The notes below the pieces were generated by a model, which did not search any database, was not told the origin of the DNA, and saw nothing but the letters and a program-made list of their open reading frames with translations. From NCBI GenBank assembly GCA_965230755.1, contig CBDDLT010000024.1:248001-312000 (forward strand): a stretch of 64,000 bases of DNA. Reading direction: 5' to 3'. The translations under genes and the position numbers were made by a program. Positions 45,361 to 55,700 of this stretch are shown in pieces. Position 1 is the stretch's first letter. The number at the start of each line of letters is the position of its first letter. The stretch is from DATFJT01 sp965230755. GTDB taxonomy: Bacteria > Bacteroidota > Bacteroidia > Chitinophagales > Saprospiraceae.

Positions 45361-48300
45361 ATGAGAAATGGAAATGTATTATTTGGAGGCCTAAACATAA
45401 TTCTATTTATAAGTCTACTAAATGTCCTACCCAGAATAATTTCTTTTGAAGAAGATCCGCCCGGTCAGGAAAAACTGATGGCGACATTTACAACGCAGGT
45501 TTGCGTGTCGATGAATTGGTCGGATAACGCTTGCTGGATTGGATCTGCACCTGGAGCATCCATCAGTTCCGGAGATATGGTCGAAATTAATCACGACCTA
45601 AATTACAACTTGGCAAGTGATCTGGAAAATTCAGGAGAGATAACGATATCGGGTGCGACGCTTAATATTCCCGATGGAAGGAGTATTAAGAATTTTTCAT
45701 CAGGAGTTTTTACTGTTCTCAATGGATCATTACTCTTCGCATTGACCTCTGGAGGTAGTGAGAGTGGAAACTTTGTTAACGAAGGGGGAGATGTTATTGT
45801 AAGAAATTCATTGGTTGATGTTTCACAAAACTGGGAAACTTCAAGTGGCGGGAAAAGAATCTTTGAAAGTGGGTGTCTCAGAACCGGAGAAAATTATTCC
45901 AATGATGGAACCTTAGACACACTTATCAATACTTGTATAGAAATTGGAATTCATGCCAGTGGAAGTTTTGAGAACAAAAGTTCAACTTCCAAAATTCATG
46001 TAATTGGTGATTTGAAAATTTATCATGGCCAGTTTAATACTGGAGGCGGTAGTGGAAATTTTTCTAATGATGGAGAAATCACAGGTGCTGCAGGGTCAGG
46101 AATATCAGCATTAGAAATGCCTGGTAATGTTGATAATAATAATATATGGAGTGCTCCTGATGTATCAACTTGGTGTATCAGCGGTTCTGACAATAGTGGT
46201 GGAAGACTTCTTGGTGGCGGCAATGATTGTCCGGGATTAAGTGACCTTGTTTGTACAAACTGCGGGGCTTCAGCATCTAGCGCTGATTTGAATCTAACGA
46301 AGATAGTAGATGACAGTACACCGAATGTAGGTGATACAATTAAGTACACGATAGTACTGACTAATGAAGGGCCAGATGATGCGACAAATGTGGTAGTAGA
46401 AGACATGCTACCGAGTGGATTGATGTTTGTAGATTTCATGTCGAGCATGGGCAGTTATGATAGTGGTACTGGATTATGGACGATAGGGACGGTAGAGTCA
46501 ACGGCACCGGATAATACTGATACCTTAATGATTAGGGCAGAGGTGACCAGTTCTACAGTAGGCGATAATTATGCACAGGTAGAAGAGAGTGATCAGGACG
46601 ATCCTGATAGTGATCCCGGCGATGATTCCGATGGAGATGATGATGATAGTGAGGTGAGTGTAACACCGCAACAGGCTGATTTGAATTTAACGAAGATAGT
46701 AGATGACAGTACACCGAATGTAGGTGATACAATTAAGTACACGATAGTACTGACGAATGAGGGACCAGATGATGCGACAAATGTGGTAGTAGAAGACATG
46801 CTACCGAGTGGATTGATGTTTGTAGATTTCATGTCGAGCATAGGTAGTTATGATAGTGGTACTGGATTATGGACGATAGGGACGGTAGAGTCAACGGCAC
46901 CGGATAATACGGATACCTTAATGATTAGGGCAGAGGTGACCAGTTCTACAGTAGGTGATAATTATGCGCAGGTAGAAGAGAGTGACCAGGACGATCCTGA
47001 TAGCGATCCCGGCGATGATTCCGATGGAGATGATGATGATAGTGAGGTGAGTGTAACACCACAGCAGGCTGATTTGAATTTAACGAAGATAGTAGATGAT
47101 AGTACTCCGAATGTCGGAGATACGATCAAGTATACGATAGTACTGACGAATGAGGGACCAGATGATGCGACAAATGTGGTAGTAGAAGACATGCTACCCA
47201 GCGGATTGATGTTTGTAGATTTCATGTCGAGCATGGGCAGCTATGATAGTGGTACTGGATTATGGACGATAGGGACGGTAGAGTCAACGGCACCGGATAA
47301 TACGGATACCTTAATGATTAGGGCAGAGGTGACCAGTTCTACAGTAGGTGATAATTATGCTCAGGTAGAAGAGAGTGACCAGGATGATCCTGATAGTGAT
47401 CCCGGCGATGATTCCGATGGAGATGATGATGATAGTGAGGTGAGTGTAACACCGCAACAAGCTGATTTGAATTTAACGAAGATAGTAGATGATAGTACTC
47501 CGAATGTCGGAGATACGATCAAGTACACGATAGTACTGACGAATGAGGGACCAGATGATGCGACGAATGTGGTAGTAGAAGACATGCTACCCAGCGGATT
47601 GATGTTTGTAGATTTCATGTCGAGCATGGGCAGCTATGATAGTGGCACGGGATTATGGACGATAGGGACAGTGGAATCTACGGCACCGGATAATACGGAT
47701 ACCTTAATGATTAGGGCAGAGGTGACCAGTTCTACAGTAGGTGATAATTATGCACAGGTAGAAGAGAGTGACCAGGATGATCCTGATAGTGATCCCGGCG
47801 ATGATTCCGATGGAGATGATGATGATAGTGAGGTGAGTGTAACACCGCAACAAGCTGATTTGAATTTAACGAAGATAGTAGATGATAGTACTCCGAATGT
47901 CGGAGATACGATCAAGTACACGATAGTACTGACGAATGAGGGACCAGATGATGCGACGAATGTGGTAGTAGAAGACATGCTACCCAGCGGATTGATGTTT
48001 GTAGATTTCATGTCGAGCATGGGCAGCTATGATAGTGGCACGGGATTATGGACGATAGGGACAGTGGAATCTACGGCACCGGATAATACGGATACCTTAA
48101 TGATTAGAGCAGAGGTGACTAGTTCTACGGTAGGCGATAATTATACGCAGGTAGAAGAGAGTGATCAGCATGATCCTGATAGCGATCCTGGCGATGATTC
48201 AGGTGGAGATGATGACGATAGTACTGCACGTGTTAGTGTTGGCGGAGGCACAAATTGTTCCTGTAATGATTTTAATCTTCCCCTGGATGCAAATGGTATG

Positions 48301-51300
48301 GCTACCGTAACGCCCGCAATGGTTGTGTCGAATGAAAGTGACCCGGATTGCGATCCATCTTTATTAATTGTACGTATGCTTATGGCCGATGATAATGGAT
48401 TAAGAGGTACGAGTATTAGTGCGATGCAAAATAGCAATTATAGTAGATTAAGAGATTTAGATGGCAATTTATTGGGCTTGGATCAAGTGCGTTGCAATCA
48501 TGTCGGAGAAGCGATCAAAGCGGAGGTATTATATGTGGCATCTCCAGGAGATACTACGGTTGTGTGTTGGTCGAATGCGAACATAGAGGACAAGATGGGT
48601 CCATCGTGTAGCATAGATGATATCACCTTAGAGTGTACAGAGTACCGTAATCCTTATGTGCAGAGGGTAATGGAAGGAGAAGTTACAAATATGGTGTTGC
48701 CTGCGGGTGACAATGGGAACTTTGCAGTGATAGCGGCAGGATCTGGCTATGGACGAGTAGTGGATGTGAACGTATATGTAGATGCGGATGTAGCAGATGT
48801 ATCAGATTTGAGATTGCAGTTGGCGCACCCTGGAGGAGTAATGATGTTTGAGGATTTGACAAATCAGGATGCGGCATGTAATGGAGAGTCAGATATTGAT
48901 GCGACGTTTGACAATGAGGCATCGGCGTATAACTGTACAGGCGGTATCACAGGTTTGGTAGCACCACAGGGAGACTTGAGTAGGTTTTATGGTACAGATA
49001 AAGATGGTGCATGGAGAATCAGATATCAGAACTACGGCGGAGTAGACTTTACATTTAATACAATTAGAGTAGAGGTGATCTATGATTACTTGCCCTTGGT
49101 GGAAGATAATTGTCCAAATAATCCTACATACAGTTATTCAGATGTAGAAGATTTTCCAAATTGTTCTGACATGGGAACAATCGAGAGAACGTGGACAGTG
49201 ACAGATCCGGGAGGGATGACGACGCAGTGTTCTCACACGATTACGATAGAATTGAACGGAAGACCTGAGATCATCTGGCCATTGGATACGCAATTCAGTT
49301 GTATTGTTGATTTGGCAGATTTGGATCCGGATGATTTGGAGCAATACGATGTTCCAGCGAATGATGAGTATTACAGCAGACCGCATTTCAATGACACGGC
49401 AAACTACTGTGGTAATTTAGCGTCATCGTGGAATGATGAGATTTTCGATATCTGCTTGCCTTATGGATATAAGATAAGAAGAGAGTGGAAGGTGAGAGAT
49501 TGGTGTGATCCAAGTTATTTGGAGACACATGTACAGTTCATCAAAGTATTGGATGAGGAAGCGCCAGTTATAACTGCACCAGATACGGTAAGATATACCG
49601 TAGGTCATACGGATTGTACTTTAGATGTAGATTTACCAGAGGTGGTATTGGATGACAACTGTGATGTAGATCCACAGTCGAGAGTGTCATTGATAGATCC
49701 AGTTACGAGATTGGAGAGATCGAATATTAATGTGCCTCCGGGTATTTACGATGCGATCTATACGGCAGAAGATGCCTGTGGCAATGAGAGCTGGGATACA
49801 GTAGTAGTAGTGATTACAGATGAGATCGAGCCAGTTCCAATCTGTGATAGAAATACGAATATAACTTTGACGAACAGTGGCGGTGGCCAGGATGGTTGGG
49901 CAACAGTTTGTTGGGAGACAATAGATGATGGATCATATGACAACTGTGATTTAGAGCAGATATTGATCAGTAAGACAGGAGCAGATGGAACTTTCCAAGA
50001 GTGTTTGACTTATAGATGTGATGATGTAGGAGAGAATGAGATATTCTTGCGAGTATGGGATGAGTCTGGTAATTATTCTACCTGTTGGGGCTTCTTGTAT
50101 GTAGAAGACAAGGTGCAGCCACAATTGACGTGTAGAGCGGATTCTATCTATTGTACGGATGATATAACGAGAGAATTAGATGATATAGTAGCGAATACGG
50201 AAGAAGAATGGGAAGCAGATGGATTGATTACAGATAACTGTAACAATACTACCTTGATCTGTACAGACTTTGTATTCGAAGGTGATGAGTGCGCGCCGGT
50301 TTATTCAAGAAGCTGTTATGTAGAAGATCAGTATGGCAATCAGTCCTTGTCTTGTACACACAGTGTTTATGTATTGGATTCTACGGATTGGAGAGTGGTA
50401 TCATTCCCAGATGACGTGGAAGATCTACCATGTAATTCAAGTACCGATCCATCGAGACATGGAGAGCCAGTAGTAGAGTATGATTGTGAGAAGATCGGAG
50501 TAAGATTTGATGATGAGGAGTTCTTCTTGTGCGGCAACAGTCCAAATATAGTAAAGATTAGAAGGACATGGACGGTTTCGAACTGGTGTACAGGAGAGGA
50601 CATTACTCATGTACAGAGAATTATCCAGAAAGATGATATCCAGCCTAGTTTGACAATACCTGCGGATTTCAATGCAGATATCAACACGAATGATTGCGAA
50701 GTGACAGTGCCGGTGAATGTATCAGCGGTAGATGACTGTGGGTTACCAGTGACGATTACGAATAGTTTGGATAATCAGACGGTAGTAGGAGCAGGTCCAA
50801 TGGTATTTATATTGCCAAAGGGGGTACATGAGATAGAGTTTAGAGCGGAAGATGCATGTGGAAATGTGACGATCGATGATTTGACGATAACGGTAGATGA
50901 CGTGAAAGCACCTACGGCAAGATGTGGAGATATTACGGTAAATATCAAGTCGACAGGAATCGTATCAGTACAGGCAGATCTATTGGATTTGGGAAGTGAT
51001 GACAACTGTACGGATCAAGCTAACTTGGAGTTCTATATTCAGAAATTGGATGAAAATGGAGATCCTGTTGGCACAGCTGAGGAAGAGATAGTGTTTGATT
51101 GTGATGATATAGATTCTACGCATATGGTTCAGTTGATAGTAGAGGATGATTCAGGAAACAGAGCAAATTGTGTGACGACAGTACATGTTACAGATAATGA
51201 TGACATATGTCCGGGAGGAAGCAGATTTGCGACAATAGCGGGATATGTAAGATCGACAACTGGAGAGCCGATAGAGGATGCGACAGTAAGGATCAGTGAT

Positions 51301-52428
51301 CCGTCGATAGATGATATCAAGACGAGCAGTACGGGTCAATTCTTGTTCCCAGCGATAGCGAAAGGTCAAGATTATGAGTTGCAAGTGTCAAAGGAAGATG
51401 TATACAGAGAAGGAGTATCAACGATAGATTTGATATACATCAAGCGTCACTTATTACAGTTGAATGAGTTGGATGGATCATACCAGTACATCGCAGCGGA
51501 TGCGAACAACAGTGGGAATGTATCAACGATAGATATCTCCTTGTTGAGAAGTTTGATATTGAGAATCAATGACGAATTACCAGATAACGATGCATGGAGA
51601 TTTGTTGATGCGAATTATGTATTCCCGGATGAGGATAACCCATGGATGGAGCAATTCCCAGAATATGTGATGAGCGATATGTTATTGGATGACAACATGG
51701 ACTTGGAGTTCATTGGAGTGAAGATAGGAGATCTTGATAACTCCCACATGGGATCAAGAGATATGGAAGGTACTATGGCCGTAAGGGCAAAAGATAGAAG
51801 CTTTGTGAAAGGAGAAGAGGTAGTACTGGAAGTATACGCAGAAGATCTGGAGTCGATGCTAGGAGCGCAGTTTACACTGGAGTTCGATAGAGGCTTGAGT
51901 ATGGTTGCGTATGAAGAAGGGGTAATGCAGGAGAGTCATGTGAACGTAGCGAGAGCAGAAGAAGGGTACTTGACATTCAGTTGGGACAATATCCAAGGAG
52001 ATGTAGAAGGGCCATTGTTTAGCTTGAGATTTGAGTCGGAGGTGTCTGGTAAATTGAGCGATTTAGTGAGACTAAATTCAGTGATTACGGAAGCAGAAGC
52101 CTATGACAGGAGTGGAAGCTTGATGGACTTGGAGTTGGTGTTCGATAATGCGGAGAAAGCAGAGAGCTTTGCATTGAATCAGAACACACCAAACCCGTTC
52201 AGCAATGAGACTGTGATTGGATTTACGTTGCCAGAGGCAGATAGAGTGAATTTGAAGATCATGGATATCTCAGGTAAGTTAATATACAGTGAGAGTGGAG
52301 AATACTCTAAGGGGTATAATGAGATTGAGGTAGATGCTAGCTCATTGGAGTCAGCAGGCGTATATTATTACCAAATAGAAACGAGCAGTGCGATAGCGAC
52401 GAAGAAGATGTTGCTATTCAATCGATAG
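45361..52428 (+). CDS. giant T9SS surface protein: DUF11 repeats, P-domain, HYR, dockerin
   Basis: A 2355-residue exported protein. After an N-terminal hydrophobic segment (about 8-27), residues 30-305 form a strand-rich, Gly/Asn-rich region that looks like a beta-helix (ENSGEITISGATLNI, NFVNEGGDVIVRNS). Five near-identical 131-residue units follow (308-962), each a DUF11 (isopeptide-type/conserved-repeat) module (LNLTKIVDDSTPNVGDTIKY) with a very acidic tail (DSDPGDDSDGDDDDSE). From residue about 965 the protein repeats the whole 1436-aa protein: P-domain inside an HYR module, HYR ladder, carboxypeptidase-regulatory-like module, dockerin (nucleotides about 51394-51582), extension, cohesin-like module and type-A T9SS tail. 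A 16-residue insertion near codon 1018 (RGTSISAMQNSNYS) is absent from the 1436-aa protein. Probably a long stalked adhesin. Confidence 0.87.
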   Translation: MRNGNVLFGGLNIILFISLLNVLPRIISFEEDPPGQEKLMATFTTQVCVSMNWSDNACWIGSAPGASISSGDMVEINHDLNYNLASDLENSGEITISGATLNIPDGRSIKNFSSGVFTVLNGSLLFALTSGGSESGNFVNEGGDVIVRNSLVDVSQNWETSSGGKRIFESGCLRTGENYSNDGTLDTLINTCIEIGIHASGSFENKSSTSKIHVIGDLKIYHGQFNTGGGSGNFSNDGEITGAAGSGISALEMPGNVDNNNIWSAPDVSTWCISGSDNSGGRLLGGGNDCPGLSDLVCTNCGASASSADLNLTKIVDDSTPNVGDTIKYTIVLTNEGPDDATNVVVEDMLPSGLMFVDFMSSMGSYDSGTGLWTIGTVESTAPDNTDTLMIRAEVTSSTVGDNYAQVEESDQDDPDSDPGDDSDGDDDDSEVSVTPQQADLNLTKIVDDSTPNVGDTIKYTIVLTNEGPDDATNVVVEDMLPSGLMFVDFMSSIGSYDSGTGLWTIGTVESTAPDNTDTLMIRAEVTSSTVGDNYAQVEESDQDDPDSDPGDDSDGDDDDSEVSVTPQQADLNLTKIVDDSTPNVGDTIKYTIVLTNEGPDDATNVVVEDMLPSGLMFVDFMSSMGSYDSGTGLWTIGTVESTAPDNTDTLMIRAEVTSSTVGDNYAQVEESDQDDPDSDPGDDSDGDDDDSEVSVTPQQADLNLTKIVDDSTPNVGDTIKYTIVLTNEGPDDATNVVVEDMLPSGLMFVDFMSSMGSYDSGTGLWTIGTVESTAPDNTDTLMIRAEVTSSTVGDNYAQVEESDQDDPDSDPGDDSDGDDDDSEVSVTPQQADLNLTKIVDDSTPNVGDTIKYTIVLTNEGPDDATNVVVEDMLPSGLMFVDFMSSMGSYDSGTGLWTIGTVESTAPDNTDTLMIRAEVTSSTVGDNYTQVEESDQHDPDSDPGDDSGGDDDDSTARVSVGGGTNCSCNDFNLPLDANGMATVTPAMVVSNESDPDCDPSLLIVRMLMADDNGLRGTSISAMQNSNYSRLRDLDGNLLGLDQVRCNHVGEAIKAEVLYVASPGDTTVVCWSNANIEDKMGPSCSIDDITLECTEYRNPYVQRVMEGEVTNMVLPAGDNGNFAVIAAGSGYGRVVDVNVYVDADVADVSDLRLQLAHPGGVMMFEDLTNQDAACNGESDIDATFDNEASAYNCTGGITGLVAPQGDLSRFYGTDKDGAWRIRYQNYGGVDFTFNTIRVEVIYDYLPLVEDNCPNNPTYSYSDVEDFPNCSDMGTIERTWTVTDPGGMTTQCSHTITIELNGRPEIIWPLDTQFSCIVDLADLDPDDLEQYDVPANDEYYSRPHFNDTANYCGNLASSWNDEIFDICLPYGYKIRREWKVRDWCDPSYLETHVQFIKVLDEEAPVITAPDTVRYTVGHTDCTLDVDLPEVVLDDNCDVDPQSRVSLIDPVTRLERSNINVPPGIYDAIYTAEDACGNESWDTVVVVITDEIEPVPICDRNTNITLTNSGGGQDGWATVCWETIDDGSYDNCDLEQILISKTGADGTFQECLTYRCDDVGENEIFLRVWDESGNYSTCWGFLYVEDKVQPQLTCRADSIYCTDDITRELDDIVANTEEEWEADGLITDNCNNTTLICTDFVFEGDECAPVYSRSCYVEDQYGNQSLSCTHSVYVLDSTDWRVVSFPDDVEDLPCNSSTDPSRHGEPVVEYDCEKIGVRFDDEEFFLCGNSPNIVKIRRTWTVSNWCTGEDITHVQRIIQKDDIQPSLTIPADFNADINTNDCEVTVPVNVSAVDDCGLPVTITNSLDNQTVVGAGPMVFILPKGVHEIEFRAEDACGNVTIDDLTITVDDVKAPTARCGDITVNIKSTGIVSVQADLLDLGSDDNCTDQANLEFYIQKLDENGDPVGTAEEEIVFDCDDIDSTHMVQLIVEDDSGNRANCVTTVHVTDNDDICPGGSRFATIAGYVRSTTGEPIEDATVRISDPSIDDIKTSSTGQFLFPAIAKGQDYELQVSKEDVYREGVSTIDLIYIKRHLLQLNELDGSYQYIAADANNSGNVSTIDISLLRSLILRINDELPDNDAWRFVDANYVFPDEDNPWMEQFPEYVMSDMLLDDNMDLEFIGVKIGDLDNSHMGSRDMEGTMAVRAKDRSFVKGEEVVLEVYAEDLESMLGAQFTLEFDRGLSMVAYEEGVMQESHVNVARAEEGYLTFSWDNIQGDVEGPLFSLRFESEVSGKLSDLVRLNSVITEAEAYDRSGSLMDLELVFDNAEKAESFALNQNTPNPFSNETVIGFTLPEADRVNLKIMDISGKLIYSESGEYSKGYNEIEVDASSLESAGVYYYQIETSSAIATKKMLLFNR
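46282..48246 (+). repeat. five tandem 393-base DUF11 units
   Basis: Units start at 46282, 46675, 47068, 47461 and 47854, each exactly 393 bases (131 codons). They differ at only a few bases, mostly silent; units four and five are closest to each other. The fifth unit diverges at its acidic end (DQHDPDSDPGDDSGG). Confidence 0.95.
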
Positions 52429-52552
52429 GCATATATTCGATCATTAACTAAATTATAAGCCACAAAAAGCAAGGTTAATGATCAGAAATTAAGAAGCAAT
52501 TAAGTTCGCCTTTTAGTTCCTGGTCTACAAACAAGTAGACCAGGAACTTTTT
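48445..52552 (+). repeat. 4.1-kb duplicated segment, copy B
   Basis: The partner of 40768-44876 at an offset of 7677 bases. Identity begins at the codons for RLRDLDGN and runs through the stop codon and the terminator hairpin, then ends abruptly after the T run. Confidence 0.93.
52515..52552 (+). terminator. intrinsic terminator after the 2355-aa protein gene
   Basis: AGTTCCTGGTCTAC, loop AAACAA, GTAGACCAGGAACT, then TTTTT. A perfect 14-base stem. Confidence 0.93.
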
Positions 52553-52731
52553 ATTGAGTTTTGTCTGCTAGTTATATATTATAATATTTAAGCATAACAG
52601 CATATTTCCCTATCTTAGCGTTTATTAGGTAGTATTACTTTCAGGATTGCTTAAATGAGAGAGCTACTGGTAGTAATACCGTGTGTTTTGCTATATGCTA
52701 AATGTGCGGGAGTATCTCTAAACCTTAACTT

Positions 52732-55700
52732 ATGTATCGATTTGTAATCACGACGGCCATATGGCTCGTCTCGTTGGGTATGTCATATACCCAATCCCTC
52801 TCTATTGAAGGCGGTAACGTTTTTGAAAACGGTCAAATTTGCCTCGATGTTTCTGTAGATGGTTTTCAGGACTTAATTGGTATGGAGTTCGAATTGCGTT
52901 GGGATTCGATGGTTCTCGAATTCGAGTCAGTGACAGCGCGAACAGGATTACCTGGATTTTCAGATGTGCAAATTTCGGATCCTACGGAGACTTCTCAATC
53001 AACTCCTTCCAATATTGTTGTTGTGAGTTGGTTTGACAATGATCTTACTCCAAGAAGTTTACCTGATGGTGATGTCATCTTCGAGATATGTTACAATGCC
53101 ATAGGAATGACAGGGAGCAGTTCTACAATGAACTTGTATAATCTAAATTTCACAGATCCGGATCTAAATCCGGTTGATTTTGATGATGTAGATAATATAG
53201 TCAGTATAACAACGGCTGTAGGGGAGAGCCTAGCTTTTAATTTTCCTACCACTAATGCAGATTCTGGGCAAGTAATATGCGTGCCACTAACAGTGGCTAA
53301 CTTTGACACAATCTCACAGTTTAGTTTTGGGGTTAAATGGGATGCAACAGTATTGTCATTTCAAAATGTAATAACTTCTCTAGCACTAGAGGGATTTAAT
53401 AGTTCGAATATTTCTGTCGTTGGGGCAGATTCTATAACGGTCAATTGGACAGATATTGATGGGACAGGTGAAACTCTGAGCAATGGAGCGGAGTTGTTTG
53501 AGCTCTGTCTAAGGGTGGTCGGAGCTCCGGCCAGGTCTTCCCTGCTTCAGATAGGAAATTTATCGGCAAATCAACCCACGGGACCAATTACGGATTTGCA
53601 AGCGACCAATGGGTTGATCATCGTCAACGCACCTCCGGAAGCGGAAGATTTGAGAATTATGGCTTCGGATGTAGAAGTGAATCCTGGCGATAATTTCTGT
53701 GTTCCAGTAAGAGTGTCGGGTTTTAAGGAGCTTGAAGGGGTGGATTTTACCATTTCATGGGATAATACGGTGGTAAGTTATACAAGAGTTCAGAATTTGG
53801 CTAGCCTTGACGGATTCGACATGGGTGATATCAGTACAATAGGGGTAGATCCTACTGGTTTGAGTATGTCTTGGGATTCTCCGGATGGTGATGGAAGAGA
53901 CCTTGGGTTTAACATCATATTATTCGAGGTATGTTTTTCTACTATAGGAGCAACGGGAAGTATGAGTAATTTTGATTTTTCAAATATGGAAGCTACTCAT
54001 ATGGACGCATTGCCTGTTACTGAAATTGGGGACAATGCTGTTATTTCCGTAGTTACTCCAACGGCGCCTGATGTGATTTTTAGCCTTGATACCATTACTT
54101 TGATGGATGGAGAGACTGGTTGTTTAACCATGACCGTTGAAGATTTCAACGCGGTCGATGTTTTCGAATTTGAGATCAATTGGAATACGCTGAATATTGA
54201 TTTTCAAAGTGCCGATATTTTGGCCAATGTCCCAGGGTTGGACGATACCGATATGACTACTCCGGCAAATGGAGGATCGGATGGACAGTTAATCTTGAGT
54301 TGGAGTGATGCCAATGGAGTGGGGAGGTCCCTGAACGATGGGACAGCATTGATGGAGTTATGTTTTGAGGCCAGCGGATCTAATGTCTCAAGGACCTTAA
54401 CAGTTGATAATATTCAGGTCGAATCTTCAACGGGACTTCAAGTCAGTGGAGTTGGACGCAACGGTAGAATTACTATTCCTTCAAATGGAATTGAAGGAGA
54501 ACTGACGCTTACGGCGGAGAATTTAAGCCTGGATCTTAACGACTCAGGATGTTTTCCGGTAAGGGTGAGTGGCTTTGAAGATTTAATCACCATGGAGTTT
54601 AGGCTTTCTTGGGATAATAGTGTTTTCGAATATACAGGAGTTCAAAATTTGGCTTCATTACCATACTTTTCTACAGGATCGATATCCAATCCCTTTGATG
54701 GACAATTGAACATCGTCTGGATCGATGATGACGTTACTGGTAAATCCCTTGCTGACAATACTGTGCTTTTTGAGGTTTGCGGAACCGGAAAAGCAGTGGG
54801 CTCAACTGCCAGTACTTTTACTGATGATGAGGCTTCCGATACTAATTCGACGGTAACGGTAAATAAAAATAATGGTCAGATTTCGGTTCAGGACGGCGGA
54901 TCTGGAAATGGAGACTTGGTGCTTACAGCTGGTGATCTCAATCTAAATTTAAACGATGCTGGTTGTTTCCCTGTTACAGTAGAAGGTTTTCAGGATATGA
55001 TAACCATGGAATTTCGAATCTCTTGGGACAACAGCATATTCGAATATACAGGTATACAAAACCTATCTTCTCTGGCTTACTTTTCAACTGGCTCAATTTC
55101 TAATCCTTTTGATGGACAGTTGAATGTGGTATGGATAGATGATGATGTAACGGGTAAATCTCTAGCAAATAATGCGGTACTCTTTGAGGTGTGCGGAACA
55201 GGAAAGACGGCAGGAACAACGGGTGCCATCTTCACCGAAATGGAAGCGTCCAATACTTCTCAGGTGGTTACAGTAGGTAATGATAATGGGCTGATTGTAG
55301 TAGATGGCGGCGGTTCAGGTACTGACGACTTAGAGATCATTGTAGGTGATGAAACAGTCATGCCGAATGGAAATGTATGTGTTCCGGTTACAGTAAGACA
55401 ATTTACGGACATGCTGGGTATGACATTTAGTTTGGAATGGGATGATACCGTTATTGATTTTGATGAAGTAGTACTTGCCAATAATTTGGTTTATCTAACA
55501 ATGGGAGGTATTAGTACTCCACCGGATATTCCTCAGAACAATATGATTTTTGTTAACTGGATCGACGATGAACTTACCGGAAAAGATCTTGCCGATAATA
55601 CAGAACTGTTCAGTGTTTGCTACGACGCAGTAGGTAACAATGGAGATCGAACGGATATTGTTATAGGCGATACAGAATTCATTGATGAAACCCAAATGGA

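Noticed and set aside
46282..48246. CRISPR-like regular repeats
   Set aside because: The 393-base period, coding continuity and lack of short repeat-spacer structure show a protein-domain repeat, not a CRISPR array.
46023..48437. Repeated minus-strand open frames opposite the DUF11 units
   Set aside because: They recur only because the plus-strand repeat recurs; their translations are low-complexity and start and stop with the repeat period. They are shadows of the real gene.
40768..52552. Duplication caused by a mobile element
   Set aside because: No transposase, inverted repeats or target-site duplication was seen at the edges of the duplicated segment.
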